DNA of 64,000 bases. Origin: Carposina sasakii. Its lineage: Eukaryota > Arthropoda > Insecta > Lepidoptera > Carposinidae. Numbering within the stretch: the first letter of the stretch is position 1; every line of letters begins with the position of its first letter. Position numbers and translations under genes: made by a program. The notes beneath the pieces are model-generated. The model had not been told where the DNA came from. It was given only the letters and a program-made list of their open reading frames with translations, and did no database searches. Location: the NCBI GenBank assembly GCA_014607495.2, contig CP053152.1, positions 8,742,001 to 8,806,000 of the forward strand, in the 5' to 3' direction. Positions 11,901-25,900 of this stretch are shown one piece after another.

Positions 11901-14900
11901 CCTATAGATAACATCAAATAGTTTCTATTCTACTGAGTTTATACATATTTGTTAGGCGTCTAATTATATAAGAATACGTAGTAAAAAACATAATTTAAAA
12001 AATCCGACTGCTTAAAAAAGAACCAAATAATGTACATAATAAAAAAACTGGAAAGAAAAAAAAACAAGCACTTAGATGTCCGATGGTCTAGAATTCTATA
12101 ATATTACTAGTGGACGCCCGCGACTTCGTCCGCGTGGAAATTGAATTGTAGCTTATATTTATATGACACGTTTGTCGGTTTACCATAGCAGTGCCATCTA
12201 TTGATTACTTACTCAATCCAGTCGAAAAGTATCGACATCTGTTAGAATCTTTTGGAGTTAACAGATAATTGTGACTGTCAATTAATTATAGACAAATAAT
12301 TTGCAATAAAATAAAATTGCGACTATAATTAAAGATCTAAGCTATTCTATCTCTCAAGTTGGACCAGACTGCTCACGGTGTGCCAATTTAATTTAAAATC
12401 GGTTAAGTAGTTTAGGAGTCCATCGCGGACAAACATCGTGACAGGAGATTTATATATATTAAGATTATGGAATGAATACTATTGAAGAACATAAAATATT
12501 TTCTAATGATCGTAACTTAACAAATGATCAGCCAAATCATTAGAAAATAAACTTCAATAGTATTCATTCCATAATAATATTATAAAATTCTAGACCACCG
12601 GACATCTAAGTGCTTGTTTTTTTCTTTTCAGTTTTTTTATGTACATTATTTGGTTCTTTTTTAAATTATGTTTTTTTTTTTTATTTTATACTTTTTTGTT
12701 ATGAGTACCTAGCAACTAATAGGTACACTTCAAGAAACATGTTCAACATGCTCGGCAGCAAGAAGTTTTCGTCTTGTTGCTGTCTAAAAACTTATGGTTG
12801 TTACGCAACTTTCAATCGATATAGATCCTTAATGGTTGATCGAATCGAAAAATGTTGAGAGAAACCTAAAAATGATTTTTAAATACCTATTCAACGATAC
12901 CCCACTCGATATAGGTTGTCGACTTTTTTTTTTTCATTTTCATAAAATGGCGTCCAGTAGTCGCCATATTGGATTTTCACTAACGTCATGTCTTGAGTGA
13001 CACTCGCCGGACTAAGAGGAATCGATTGACGTATGAATCATAAAAATCGGCCGAGGCGTATACATAAATACATAGGCAGTTAAACGCAATACCACTCCTT
13101 TGCGTCGCGTAGTCGGGTAATAACGCTACTCTATTTACCTACTTGATATGTACCTACACTACAAACTGATATGAGAAACAGTTATCTTTTATTGCTAGTC
13201 CTACTGAGTAAAATTTTACAGTGATATTAATCTTATGTAACTAGGAATTAATTCTTTAAAACCATTATAGATGATAGAAGGAAACTTACTTGGTAGCCTG
13301 TACTAGACAGTTGATTGGAGGGATAATGACTGACTCTTGGCCGCGGCTTCTCCCGCGTAAATCCACCTCGGCCTTGCATCACTATGGTAGACGCATATTT
13401 GGCGTTTTGTACCGGTTGCTGTAGAAGAGACACGGTCTCAGGGGCCGTCTGGGAGGGGGGGATAGCTGAAATAACACAACAAGCAAAATCAGCACTTCAA
13501 GCATCTTGAAGCTACTTTTATTTTTACTTATAAGAAACTTGTAGCAAGTAACAAACAAGGATTTGGGCGCAGTTATAGGACGATCTATTTCTATAACTTT
13601 CTTGTAATCAACTTATAAAATGTTACTAAGTCCTATAATATACTTGACGAAGCACACTAGCTTCTATAATGATATGATTCTATACAATTACAAGTAAAAA
13701 AATGTTTATATGTCACTAGTGGCCCGTCGCTTGGCTTCTGTACATATCAGTACATAGCTACAACTTCATACGTAGGTACAGCGGTTTTCGTAAAAATTTG
13801 GAACTCCCGTTGGTCCCCTTCCCGTAGGAATATCGGGAAATCCGTTCTTAACGCTTCTTCGTAGTCCCTAATCCGATTTCAGTTTCGTACAAATAGCGGT
13901 TTTCGTAAAAAGTCCCCTTCCCGTGGGAATTTCGGGAAATCCGTTCTTAGTGCTTCATATGTGTAGCCGTTTTCGTAAAAAAAAATTCCCGTTGGTTCCC
14001 TTCCCGTGGGAAGTACAAGAATCTATTGCAATGCCTTTATAAGAAGTGACAGTTTTATAATCTTTTTTATAGGATTACTTTGCTTGTTGATACATTATAA
14101 AATAACTACTAAAATTATACAAATATTTTTATTTTATAGTAATCGCGAAATAATTTATTGCGAACCTACTTGAAGGTTAAAAATATAAATATTTCGTAAA
14201 TGCCAAGTCTCAACTTGTTAATGGAAAAATACTATTAATCTGTTCTGTCGCCGACCATGAACCTTTTATGTGGAAATAGTACAATAGTAAAAAAATACGT
14301 TTTACAGATATTTACTGTTATTGAACTTGCTTTGCCTAAGTAAATGAAAATAAATAAGTAGGTAATCTTTGCTGAGTAAAGCTGAAAAGGTTTAAGGCTA
14401 CAAACGCTCGTATGATAGAAACTTTTGATGGCCCAATGTACCCTCCATTTCATTAATTTTTATTCATCTACGCGGATGGATGTTCAACTAAAGTTTTCAC
14501 ATATACATAAGTAAGTACCTACTGAACTACTACACCAAATTGGATTTCTTTTGCATAAAATAAAATTTTATGGATTTTTATAAATTAATACAGGGCGGCT
14601 TCAAGCGTAGAGGCAGGCGAAAGAAAACGGATATGGCGGAATGACCTCGATAACTTTCTGCTAGTTTGGCCGGAGTTGGCAAAGAATCAAGTGTGGACTC
14701 AAAAGAGGAGGTCTTTGCCCAGCAGTGGGACACCAGTATGCCCATATAAAAAAATGGTGAGAAAATAAAGCAGTTCGCTGGGTCAGCTAGTTTATAACAC
14801 AAAGATACCAACCTGCGTTATACTTGGTGAAGCAAGGCTCCTGCTGCGTCAGTATTTTCGGCGCGTTAGCGTACTGCAGGCGCGCTTTCCCCGCGTACAC

Positions 14901-16839
14901 CGGCATATCCTGCGCCGGGCTTTGCTCGTAGCTCGGCGGGTAGGCGGGCATCATTTCCGAAGCGTTAAGCATGTTACTTTGCACGCTGTTCTGTATGTTA
15001 CTCTGTAAGCTGTTCTGCAGGTTGTTCTGAGCGAACAGCCTTCCGTTGTCGAACATTCGCATCTGTTCGCTCTTCATTGTTTGGTCGGACAATGGTAGCA
15101 TTTGAGTATTGATGCTTGTGCCTATTGAAATAAAATATTGCATATTTTAATCACCTTAAATTCATTGCATATTTTATGTTGTTCTATAATATAAAAAGGA
15201 ATCCTTGATTTTGTTGGTAAGCGCGGATCTCGAGGACGACTGAACCGATTTCGCTAATTCTTTTTTTAGCGTATTCCTTAAAGTACAGGGATGGTTCTAA
15301 CGGAGAGAAAATAATAAAAAAAATCCCTGAAAAAGTCTAAAAACAACCCTTTTCTAAACTTCCATACAAACAATTTGTTCGAAATTTGAAAGTTCGGGAT
15401 TAAAGAGATTCCGGGAAGGCAAAATAAATTGAGTGACGTTAGTTCAAAGGCGTGGCACAGGACAACGTCTGTCGGGTCCGCTAGTTTCATTATAAATCTT
15501 CCTCCCTTAAGGTATAACATAGAGTATAAAATTATTAATAAAGAAATGGAAAAAATTCCTCACCCGGGTGGGAATCGAACCCACGACCTCTGCATTCCGC
15601 GTGTCAGTGCCCTAACCACTGAGCCACCGGGTCAATTACTCGGATGACGAATTTTACCATCTCTTTTCTAAATTACATATTGGCAACGTTATTTTTCATC
15701 CCGATAGCTATACACTAGCCAAATCTCGGCAAACAAAGCTGAATCCCTCAGCACAATGTTTAAAGATGAAACGATCAACCATATCCTAACGGATTATATT
15801 AATGGAGAAGTGTTTTTATAAATTTATCTTAGTCAAGATATTATATATTATATAACATAGAGCTCAAAGAGAGCAACGGCGAAATGGTAGTACTTAACCA
15901 TTTAGTATTTCTTTAAGAGGCTCATCTTATTCCAGTCCTAATGTTTTACACAACCTGTTTCGTGAGCTTACTAGTAAATCAAGTAATGGTGTATTATCGC
16001 TTACACTCACCGTGAATGGTCATCTGACTGGTCGGCATGGTGGGACTCGGGAACTGCTGTGTGTAGGAGTCCACTTGCATCCCACTCCGGTACAGGGGCT
16101 CCTCCGAGGCAAGCGCGGGCTCCTCGGGCACGGGCGGCAGGCGAGGCGTCGATAATAACTCTGAGAAGAAGCCTTACTCTTTTAATCATTTAGAAGCATA
16201 GTATATCCACTGAGGCGTTTGATACTGTTTTATCAGTTAGATGGCTTACGGAAAAGTATCAATATTCACATCATATCTAACAAACTCTATGTAAGAAGTA
16301 TTCTGTACCATTGGAAGCAAACAACCGGTATCTGCCAAAGGTGTTTGAACTGTGCAATAGTTCAAGCTTACCTTGAAAAGGTTCCAATGTGTCCATATAG
16401 TCGTCAAGATTAGGTTGCAGCGGCCCTAAACTTGGTTGGATAAAATCAGCCAAGCTAGCCCCTCTTGCTAAAAACAAAATAAACAAAATGGGTTAGGGCA
16501 AATTCGACTGACATCTTGAAATAAAACCCTCGACTTTTATGCCATCTACCTAACGTAGATTAATCAATTATTAACGCAAATAGTATAGTAAATATTAATT
16601 CTTATGTACAATCTCATTTAACGTTTCCGTACTAAAATAATCAAGTAAGACGATTATTTTTATAAATTTGACCTCGGTTTGTTCGGAACTACAATCTTTA
16701 CAAAATGCCCAGTCAATTAGCGTACGCACTCTGCGTCTAATCTAATCTATTTTCTTATAAACCGGAAGGTTATGATAGAAAATATTCAACTCTAACTATG
16801 GTAGCAGTATTCCCTACAATATATTCTGGCAAGTTGTTA

Positions 16840-16912
<73 letters not shown>

Positions 16913-19900
16913 ACACACTACACAACACATTAACCTAGTCCCACAGTAAGATCCTAAGGTCTTGTCTCGTGGGTACTAAGCAACGGTATATAAATACTTA
17001 GATAAGTATAGAAACATCCATGACTCGGAAATAAACATTGATATTCATCATATCAATGTTTGCACCTACCGGGATTCGAACCCAGGACCTATGGCGTCGC
17101 AGGCAGGGTCACTACCTACTAGACCAGTCGGCCGTCATATCGCATGAACTTGTAATTTATAAGTAACGTTATTATACCTCCCAAAGAATTTGACTGGTTA
17201 CTGTCAAACGATTACGTAGCAATGTAGATACGTACATACACAGTAGAGCTTGTGCTACATAAATAATGTTTCGATCACTATCTCGTTGCTTATCTCGCTC
17301 TTATTATACCAAACCCAGATAATTATCTGTATTCGGTGTCCGTCCATGTTCAACGAGCTTGTATTATAATATTGCTACACTAGTACAAGATTAGAGTTGA
17401 TTTTAAGCAGTTTCTTACCTAAGTTTACCATCACAAGGCGGGTAACAACTACCTAATTGCATTAGGACTTTGATAGACGAGAAGATCTATACCAGAAAAC
17501 CTGACCTGTTACCTACTACTAAACTATGACATAAGTGTAACAAAAATATCTCAAGAGATCACGGGGGCACAACTCCTATAGGACTTTACAAGTATTGCAT
17601 TAGAACCCCCATAAGAATGCATACACGAGGGGGTCGCTGGTCTTACCAATTTCCCTGCAATCCGGAAAGGCGAAGGGCTGGTTACTGCTGATGGTAGAGA
17701 ACAGGGTGTCACTCATGAAGTTGAGGTAATCCTCGTCTGTGAGCATGTTCTCTGCGAGCTCCCCGCACTGAGTGAACTCCGCTGTGTCCATGTCCGAGAT
17801 CTAACAAACAAAACGACCACATCTCCACCATGGACTCCACCAGGGAAACTCTCAACCAAGCCAGAGCTTTGGGAAATATAAACACGTCAAGTTTTTATTT
17901 CTGTTTACAGGTTACATTTTTTTACAATTTTGATTAGTCTTGTCTTCAGATAAGGCAAAAGTTACAAATGATCTACTGAAGGTCGTCAATTTCCTTACCG
18001 TATCCTGGACAGAGGAGTCCCCCTTGCCCAAGAGGCGCATAATATGAAACATTCGCCATTTTTTGTATTCTGCTATTACAGCTTCAGCTCTTCTCTTCCA
18101 ATACTTTCCCTCCAATATAGTTGTCTGAAACACAAGGCACAGTTAGAACGTGCTCGACTTTGATCGCACGCGGAAAAACAAACGAATTTGATGACTCGTA
18201 TCAAATTTAGTTACATACTATTATGAAACAGAAAGGTGTAAAGTTCAATGTGTATTGTAAACAAAGATTATTCACCTAGCTAAGTTGCTTTATCTGCAAT
18301 TTCACATGGAATGCCTGAATATGCAATAATAACGTGTCTGCACATAGATCGATATTCTTTCGACTAGTTTGAATTTTTACTTTGATGTCTACTAACTGGT
18401 TGCCCGCGACTTCGATTGTATGAAGGAGTCTTTTATGATCGAACATACTGCCACAGAATACAGACAAACAGTAATTAAACTCTATCGAGTTATTTTGGAG
18501 GCTACCAAGCCTAACAAAGTCAGATAAAATTCCTAACATTTACCTCTGGTTTCACGTGTGTGTCAACATCTAATGGTGATGCGAATTGGCACACCAGTGT
18601 GTTTTGTTTCTTTATGACTGTAAGAGAAAGTTCAAGGGTTATTTTAAATCTCCATATCTTTTTGTATTATAGGTAGCTATCTTGTTACCTATACAGTACA
18701 TACATACGAGTATACAAACAAACTCCGCCGACAATAGATAGGTAATTACGTATGTGTCGAAGGAATATTGTAAAACACGCTGTATTACAAAATGGCTAGG
18801 CATTTTGAATAGTATGGGTTCTGAAGCGAGACAATTTGGCTTCTAGCAATTTGTATGCTTAATTAATTAGGTTAAGTTATGTTAGAACTGTTAAAAAACA
18901 ACGCACGAGACGAGATTCAAAGATCGAGTGATTCAAGAGGAAGGTTTATAATGTAGGTATAGGGAACGTGGGCTAGTTTGTCACTCTCGTTACAATCAAG
19001 CAAAATCATTTTGTTCTTGAAGCAATTTCTCGCATTCGCAAAATTTTCCAATTTGTTATTTTCTCTATATCGAATTCCCCGGTTTCCTTTTTTCTCAATA
19101 GTAATTATTCCATTCGTAAAATTGTGAAATCTTGATAATTCCAAATATGCAGTTTATTACAAATATACAGGCACGCTAGTGAGGAATCAAAATAAAATAA
19201 ACCAGGAATACGCTGGTCATATTCAGGCACTAAATGTCGTATAAAGTTCTTAACTGGACTTTGAATGAAAGAGATAATAATTATAAACCTTGCCAGTTCA
19301 AAGCTGTACCGAAAGTTAAAATTTTTCAAAGCTATCGAAAAGACTAAAAGATATTATCTATACATATAATAAAAATGTAACGGATCGCTGTCTGTACATG
19401 GAAGATATACAGGGTGTAACAGAAAGGGTATGTTAAGCGAAAAGCTATGTAAATAGCCCACAATATAGATCCTATTTCCAAAATTTGAGACTCGAAATCA
19501 CATTTTTATTTTTCAAGATTGTATAGACATTCCTGAGTTGTTTCGGAATTTTTCATACTATCTGGAATAAAAATGTGAATTTGAGTCTGAAATTTTGGAA
19601 ATAGTAGGCTATTTACATAGCTTTTCGCTTAACATACCCCTTTTGTTACACCCTGTATAAGAAAAAAATATTATAGAATACCTTTATCAACGCAATAATA
19701 TCCAAAACAATGATTTTTGGAATTTTTGTCTGTTTGTCTGTGCGTTTGTGCACGCTAATCTCAGAAACGGCTGAACCGATTTCGATGCAGTTTTCAGGCA
19801 TATATTGTGACAGGTCCCACTTAACATATAGGGTACTTTTTATCCCCGATTTTTTTTTTCAGGAAAATAATTCCATAATCACATTTAATACAATTTATCC

Positions 19901-22900
19901 CGAATAATTTCGATATTTTCTTTTTTTTCTGTAGTCCACGCGGACAGAGTCGCGGGCGTCCACTAGTCAAGAATAAATATTGGTAAAGTATGCGTATGGA
20001 ATAATCTCATCTGGTAAAAAGCGATATCTCAGTAAATTAAACTTCGGCAAAATCCGCGAAATAAAACAAAAACCTTGGTAAATTTCGCGAATGGAAAAAT
20101 TTGCCTAAAAAAATGATTTTGACAAAAAGTTCACCATACTCCCTTAAAGTTAATATAGATAGATTATATCCTGTATATTCCGCTATATTTTTATTAGTAC
20201 AAAATGAAGAATAAACTGTAATCAGAGCCTTAATCAAAGATTATGATAAGTGGTATCAGGAACTTTTACAAGACGGTTCCGCGTTCCAAGTTAGTCAATT
20301 AACTACAAAACTTTTGATGAATCAATTTGAAATGGACGTTCCCACTATTAAACCATCTCGTTAAGTTCAGTTTAAACTTAGCTTAGTTCAACGAGACAAA
20401 ATAATATTGAGAGAAGAGGGAAGAAAAAGTTGATTAGAGATATTATATCATGGGCCTAGACCAGAGTTTCCCAAACTTTTTTTTCCTCATAGACCCCTTT
20501 CAAAAGTTAACTGTTTCTGGTGGACCCCCAACAGGCCTTTACCACATACAAATTAATTGTAAACCCCAACTTATTTTACGCCAACGTAGACCTCCATTGA
20601 GTCTCCTATGGACCCCTGGGGGTCCACCTAGACCACTTTGGGAACCACTGGCCTAGACTATTGCGTGAGATCTATGACTTTTACGCCCTTAGTACACCCC
20701 CGCCGCGAAACTGTAACAGCGGAAACGCTAGTTGTATTCGCGGAACCGGAAAACGCGTTCCGGCACCTTACGTCAGGAGTCATTTGAGTTGAACATCGGA
20801 CCTAAAAGTTTAGTTAACAACATAGAGCGCGGAGGTTGTCATTATAGCAGATCCACCAGACACCAAACCCAATGGAAAGAGATAAAATATCTCGGCGGAG
20901 AAGGTGTGCTACGGGCGTTACTCACAATCTGGGGCTAGAATGTTTTAGGTTTTTTACACCGCATACCGACTGTGCGTGCTTTCCATTGATTGATCGACAA
21001 TAGATATAGATATGACGACGAATACTTGATTGATATTATACCTACCTATGTATAACAAAAAACCTACCTACCTACAGCTTAAATTGATCGTCACATCACG
21101 ATGAATATTGATCCAACCTTTTTTTTGTTACCTATTAACAAACACATGCCATATTCACCCCAATCAACCATAAGTACAATAAAATGTAAAAGGGCTAAAC
21201 TGAATCATACAAAATGAAATAGGTACGTACAGTACTTACTTGGCCTATTTTTTATACAGAAATTGCTACCTATCCTAAATTTTACAGTTCATACGGCGTC
21301 TAGTGTAAAATAACTTAGGGAATAGTTGCTATCCAGATATTAACTACGCATTCTATGCTGTATGTGTAGAATCAGGCGTAGTTAGTATAAAATTAAAATG
21401 CTAATGCTAAAATGCTGCAGTCGACTTTAGACTTAAGTTCGCAAGTTGTATTTCAACTCGGATTCTTGTGTTTGATCGGATTGAACTGAACTTGAATAGT
21501 TAACCAAAATAAGTTATTCGAGCGAACCAAACTGTACCTTTAAAAACCAGTTAGCTTAATGATATGCGACTCGTTTGAACTTGTAATTACGAAATTTCAT
21601 ATAATCTACTTGTTTGAAGGCGAATAACAACCCGGAAATGGAATCATCGATCCTAAATCTACGTTTCACTTTGAATTTGAAGAGTTGAATTTAAAATAAA
21701 AGTAAAAAATCTGCGAACTCCGTTATTGCAACTATGTATATTTAAACAAAAATACCTTGCTAAAAATGACTATTCTATAATGGAAATGGCTGAATAAACT
21801 CCAATACTTCATATCACAGCCATGCAAAGCTATGTATTACCACATCATTCAATTATTTAAAGAGCTTTGTAAAAACTATTTTTAAATTGATTTTTCATTT
21901 TTACGTTCATGTAGCCAACATAATGTAAATTATTGCGCATTACGTAAATGGTAATAATAACTTAAAGGAACAGATTACTACTATGTTATTATTTAACAAC
22001 AATCATAGCACAACGCAATAACTGAGAGATGACTTATTTATTTAACATTATGAGGTCATATTTTATCTTAACAACAAATACCTTGCCTATAATTACAAAA
22101 TGAAAACAGCAAATATATCCCGCCCCCTGATTACGTTAAAGCCATAGCAAAGCCGAAGCCGCGCGATTGTGATAATTTAGTGTGTGTGCGCGGGGCGAGG
22201 AGCGGTGCGCAGGAGGACGCCGAGCGCTCGTTGCGGGCACGCCCACACTCTCAATAATCGCGATCGCGCGGTTTCGGCTTTGCTATTGCTTTTACGTAAT
22301 CAGAGGGCCGATTCCAGTAAAAGCCAAATGCGAAAGAAAGTAATAAAAGAGAGAAAATTTATTTTAATGTCCCTTTACCTATTAGGTAGGAGTTATACAG
22401 TATGACTCATCATACTATAACAGTTTTGACCATCACTACCTACATAACATCATTACAAGCACGTAACTATGTATCTACAAGTAAAACCTAAATACATCAA
22501 AATACTTTTAGCGGCAATATTTCGAAGTACATAGTAGGTATAGGTACATAACAGTTGTTAATTATTTTAAAAATATACAGTATATGTAGACAAAACGTAC
22601 CTACAAAACGAACTGCCGCATCATTAGTGTGGAAGCACGTAAAAATGTCTCGTTCGCTACAACACCGACGACGCGCCAAATTACCTCATATTTAAATGTA
22701 CAATAGACAAGTTGGTAGGAAAAGTAACCAGGATGATTGCACGTAAGTATGTATGTAATAATAATTCTTACTTTACTAGATAAACAAAGTAAATACTCAC
22801 ACTGCATGTGCCAGCACCTCCATATGACGTTGTTCAATCTGATTTTGTCTTTCCACCGTAGCTTTATACCTTTGAAACGATTCCATTTTGGCGATGTTAA

Positions 22901-25900
22901 TTTTTGTCTGAGAAAATATTATACCACAGGTAAAAATATGTAACACTTACCAATACAACCATGCTTCTTCTTTAACCTAGTCACAAACTAATGTTACTTA
23001 AAAGTAACCTACTACTACAGTTAACCATGAAAGTTCTTGAACTCGTTAAAATCATTTTCACTTGATATAAATTCCAAATAGCCATGATTGAAAGAGAAAA
23101 TTTTAAAAATATATATTATTTTCCTCAGTAGTATAAGCTAGTACTGACTGTGGAAAAAGAAGCAGTTGTCGCAATCTAAATGTTAAGCCAGCTTATCTGT
23201 GATGCTATCAATACTCGGGGATCTTAAGCTTATTGCAAATAATGGTATGATAAGTAAGAAACTCAGACATTATCAGCTTATCTTCAGTTTGTAGCAGCAC
23301 AAATAAGTATACTTATGTGTAAAGACAAAGTATCATAAACATAATATGTACTTTATGATGGTGCACTGCACCCTTAATAAATAACTGGTCAATTCTGAGG
23401 AAGCGCGAAACATTATTTAGTTGTAATTTGTAGGTGTACCAATAATGCTGGTTACCAACTCACATCACATGTATTACAGGGCAGAATATTTCAGAATATT
23501 ACACCAACAAAAAATTCGTGTTATGTGTGCAAAGCAGGAATATACATAGAAAATCCTAGATTAGAAATTATATACGGCCCCCTTATTACCTAACTAGCAA
23601 AAGCAAAGCGATAGCGAAAATTTTACAAAAAACGTTGATTGCTTGTCAAATTCGTATTACGTAAAATGAATTTCAAAGGAACCTTGACATTTCAAGGCGA
23701 ATATTGTACAATTTTCGCTATCGCTTTGCTTCGGCTTTGCTATTGCTTTTACGTAATCAGGGGGCGGTCATGCCTCTCCTAAACTGACTGCGATCGTGCC
23801 GCACCGCGCCCTTCCGACTATTATCTGGGGTTATTAGGTAATCCGCGCAGGCATTATCATTGTATCTAGGAAGAATTGTCAGGAAAAAAATTCGTGGTAA
23901 GCTGCCTAAGGTCGTATTGCACTGTAGAAATGAAATAGATGAAAGACAACCCTGTAAAATGTTGAGATGCCAATCTACACCTAAATTAAAATTATTTTCC
24001 TGTTAAGCACAATACACTAGAATGGCTAAAAGATTTATAGAAATTAAACTTTTAATGTACATTTGGGAGGAAACATGAACCAGTAGGTGATGCTGCATTC
24101 AAGTCCCAGTAAGTGAAACTGCTGCTTTCAGGCTGCTTGAGGTGCTAGTTTTAAACAGAAATATTAAAAGTATGTTGGTTGTTAGTCACAACAATTGTTG
24201 CACTCACACACTTAGTGCCCACAACACAAGACCTTAGAGATCTTAATGTGGGGCTAAGTTAATGTGTTGTAAAGTGTGTGAATATTTATTTATTATTATT
24301 TGTTTATTTACCAAATGCCTAAACCTTGGATTTGTTTCTTATTACTGCAAAACATACTCACTATGCTATTCTTTTAAACAATTTTTCTAATTTGATAGAA
24401 ATTTCCACTATCACTTTCTAGTAAGTGTAAGTGGGTTTTAAAGTACTTAACTATAAAACTTTAATGATGTGGTTTTTTTAAAAAAAAATGGATGATCCTG
24501 AAGTTTTTCTAGTGTAACAATAATACCTATGCAAACATCTTTAAAAAATATTCATCATTGCACCTATGAATTTTTTTAATGTTGCACATTAAATACATAA
24601 CTTTAAAAAATGGTTTTGAGAAAGATTGAGGTAGTCATTAATAAGAAGTAATGTCTGGTTTTTAATTACAATTACCAGGCAAAGTATAATTTAGCTTGAA
24701 CTAACATCTGCTTATTTAAGGGAAAACATTAAGATATTTGCTGTATTGAATATTAGATGAAGATAAAACAAATTGAAGTTAAATTGTAGGCCTGAAATAT
24801 TATTTTTTCCGTCTACTAAATAGTAGATATCAACCAATAACTAGTAAGGGGATTTAAAAAATTTATATAATTGGTAAAATATAAATAACCTATTAATTAT
24901 AATCAAAGACCCCAATAAAAATTATCAAAAGAGGTCAAGGATTTTTAAATATGTGTGTTGGTAACAAATATTTTTCAATATCTTGTAATAGGTACCTAAA
25001 TAAATTATCACAATATGATACTTATAGAAAGTAAGTCATACTTCATGCTAAGTAATTTATAAATGTAAACTAAATTAGCTGCTTACAACTTCAGATTTGT
25101 ATGTAAAAATTACATTGACACAAGAGCATTGTTAAGAAGTGTGCTAGTGAGTTTTGTTTTTCTAAAAAAAGGAAAAAAATAGACAATGAAATATAATTCT
25201 ATTTTTTAAAGTAGGTAATGTTATGAGATTCTCATTAGTTTTAATAAGACTCACATCATGCACAAAATGAACAATAAAATCGAACAAACAAGTATATGTC
25301 ATCCTATCTACACAAAATTGACACACCTAATCAAATTGAAAACCTAGATACCTATTTATAACTATGTATCCACATGTGAGTTATCTCGGCAAATGACCTG
25401 TGTCTTTTATGAGCTGGTATGACCTCGTCTTATCTTTTATTATTAAGCCCAATGGAAACATACAGTGTTTCCTTAATTCAAATAAATACTTAAATATTAT
25501 ACAATTATCATTATTCAAACATTTACTATTAATTTGATGAAATAGGTGTTAAAATCACAACATTTACTTTCTTATAAATAGGATCTTATGTATAAAGTAA
25601 AAGGTAAATGAAATTAAATACTTTGGGTATGTAGTGTAGCCAATGTAACATTGCTTTACATAGACATGTATTACCTCAGCATATTTAATCAAATAAATGA
25701 CCAATTTAAGAAAATGATACAATGCCAAACTTCTATTGATTCAATCATTACTTTCTCTCAAAGGGCCATCCCACTTAAAATAATAAGTTCATGAACTTTG
25801 AATCCACTTGTATTAACTTAAAATGATTTTAGGACAAATTTAATATCGGTACATCTTTTTCCCGTTAGTTACCACAAACACAAGAAGGCATGCATGTCCA

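Noticed and set aside
16843..16910. AT run as a promoter or origin
   Set aside because: Simple microsatellite at the tail of a SINE.
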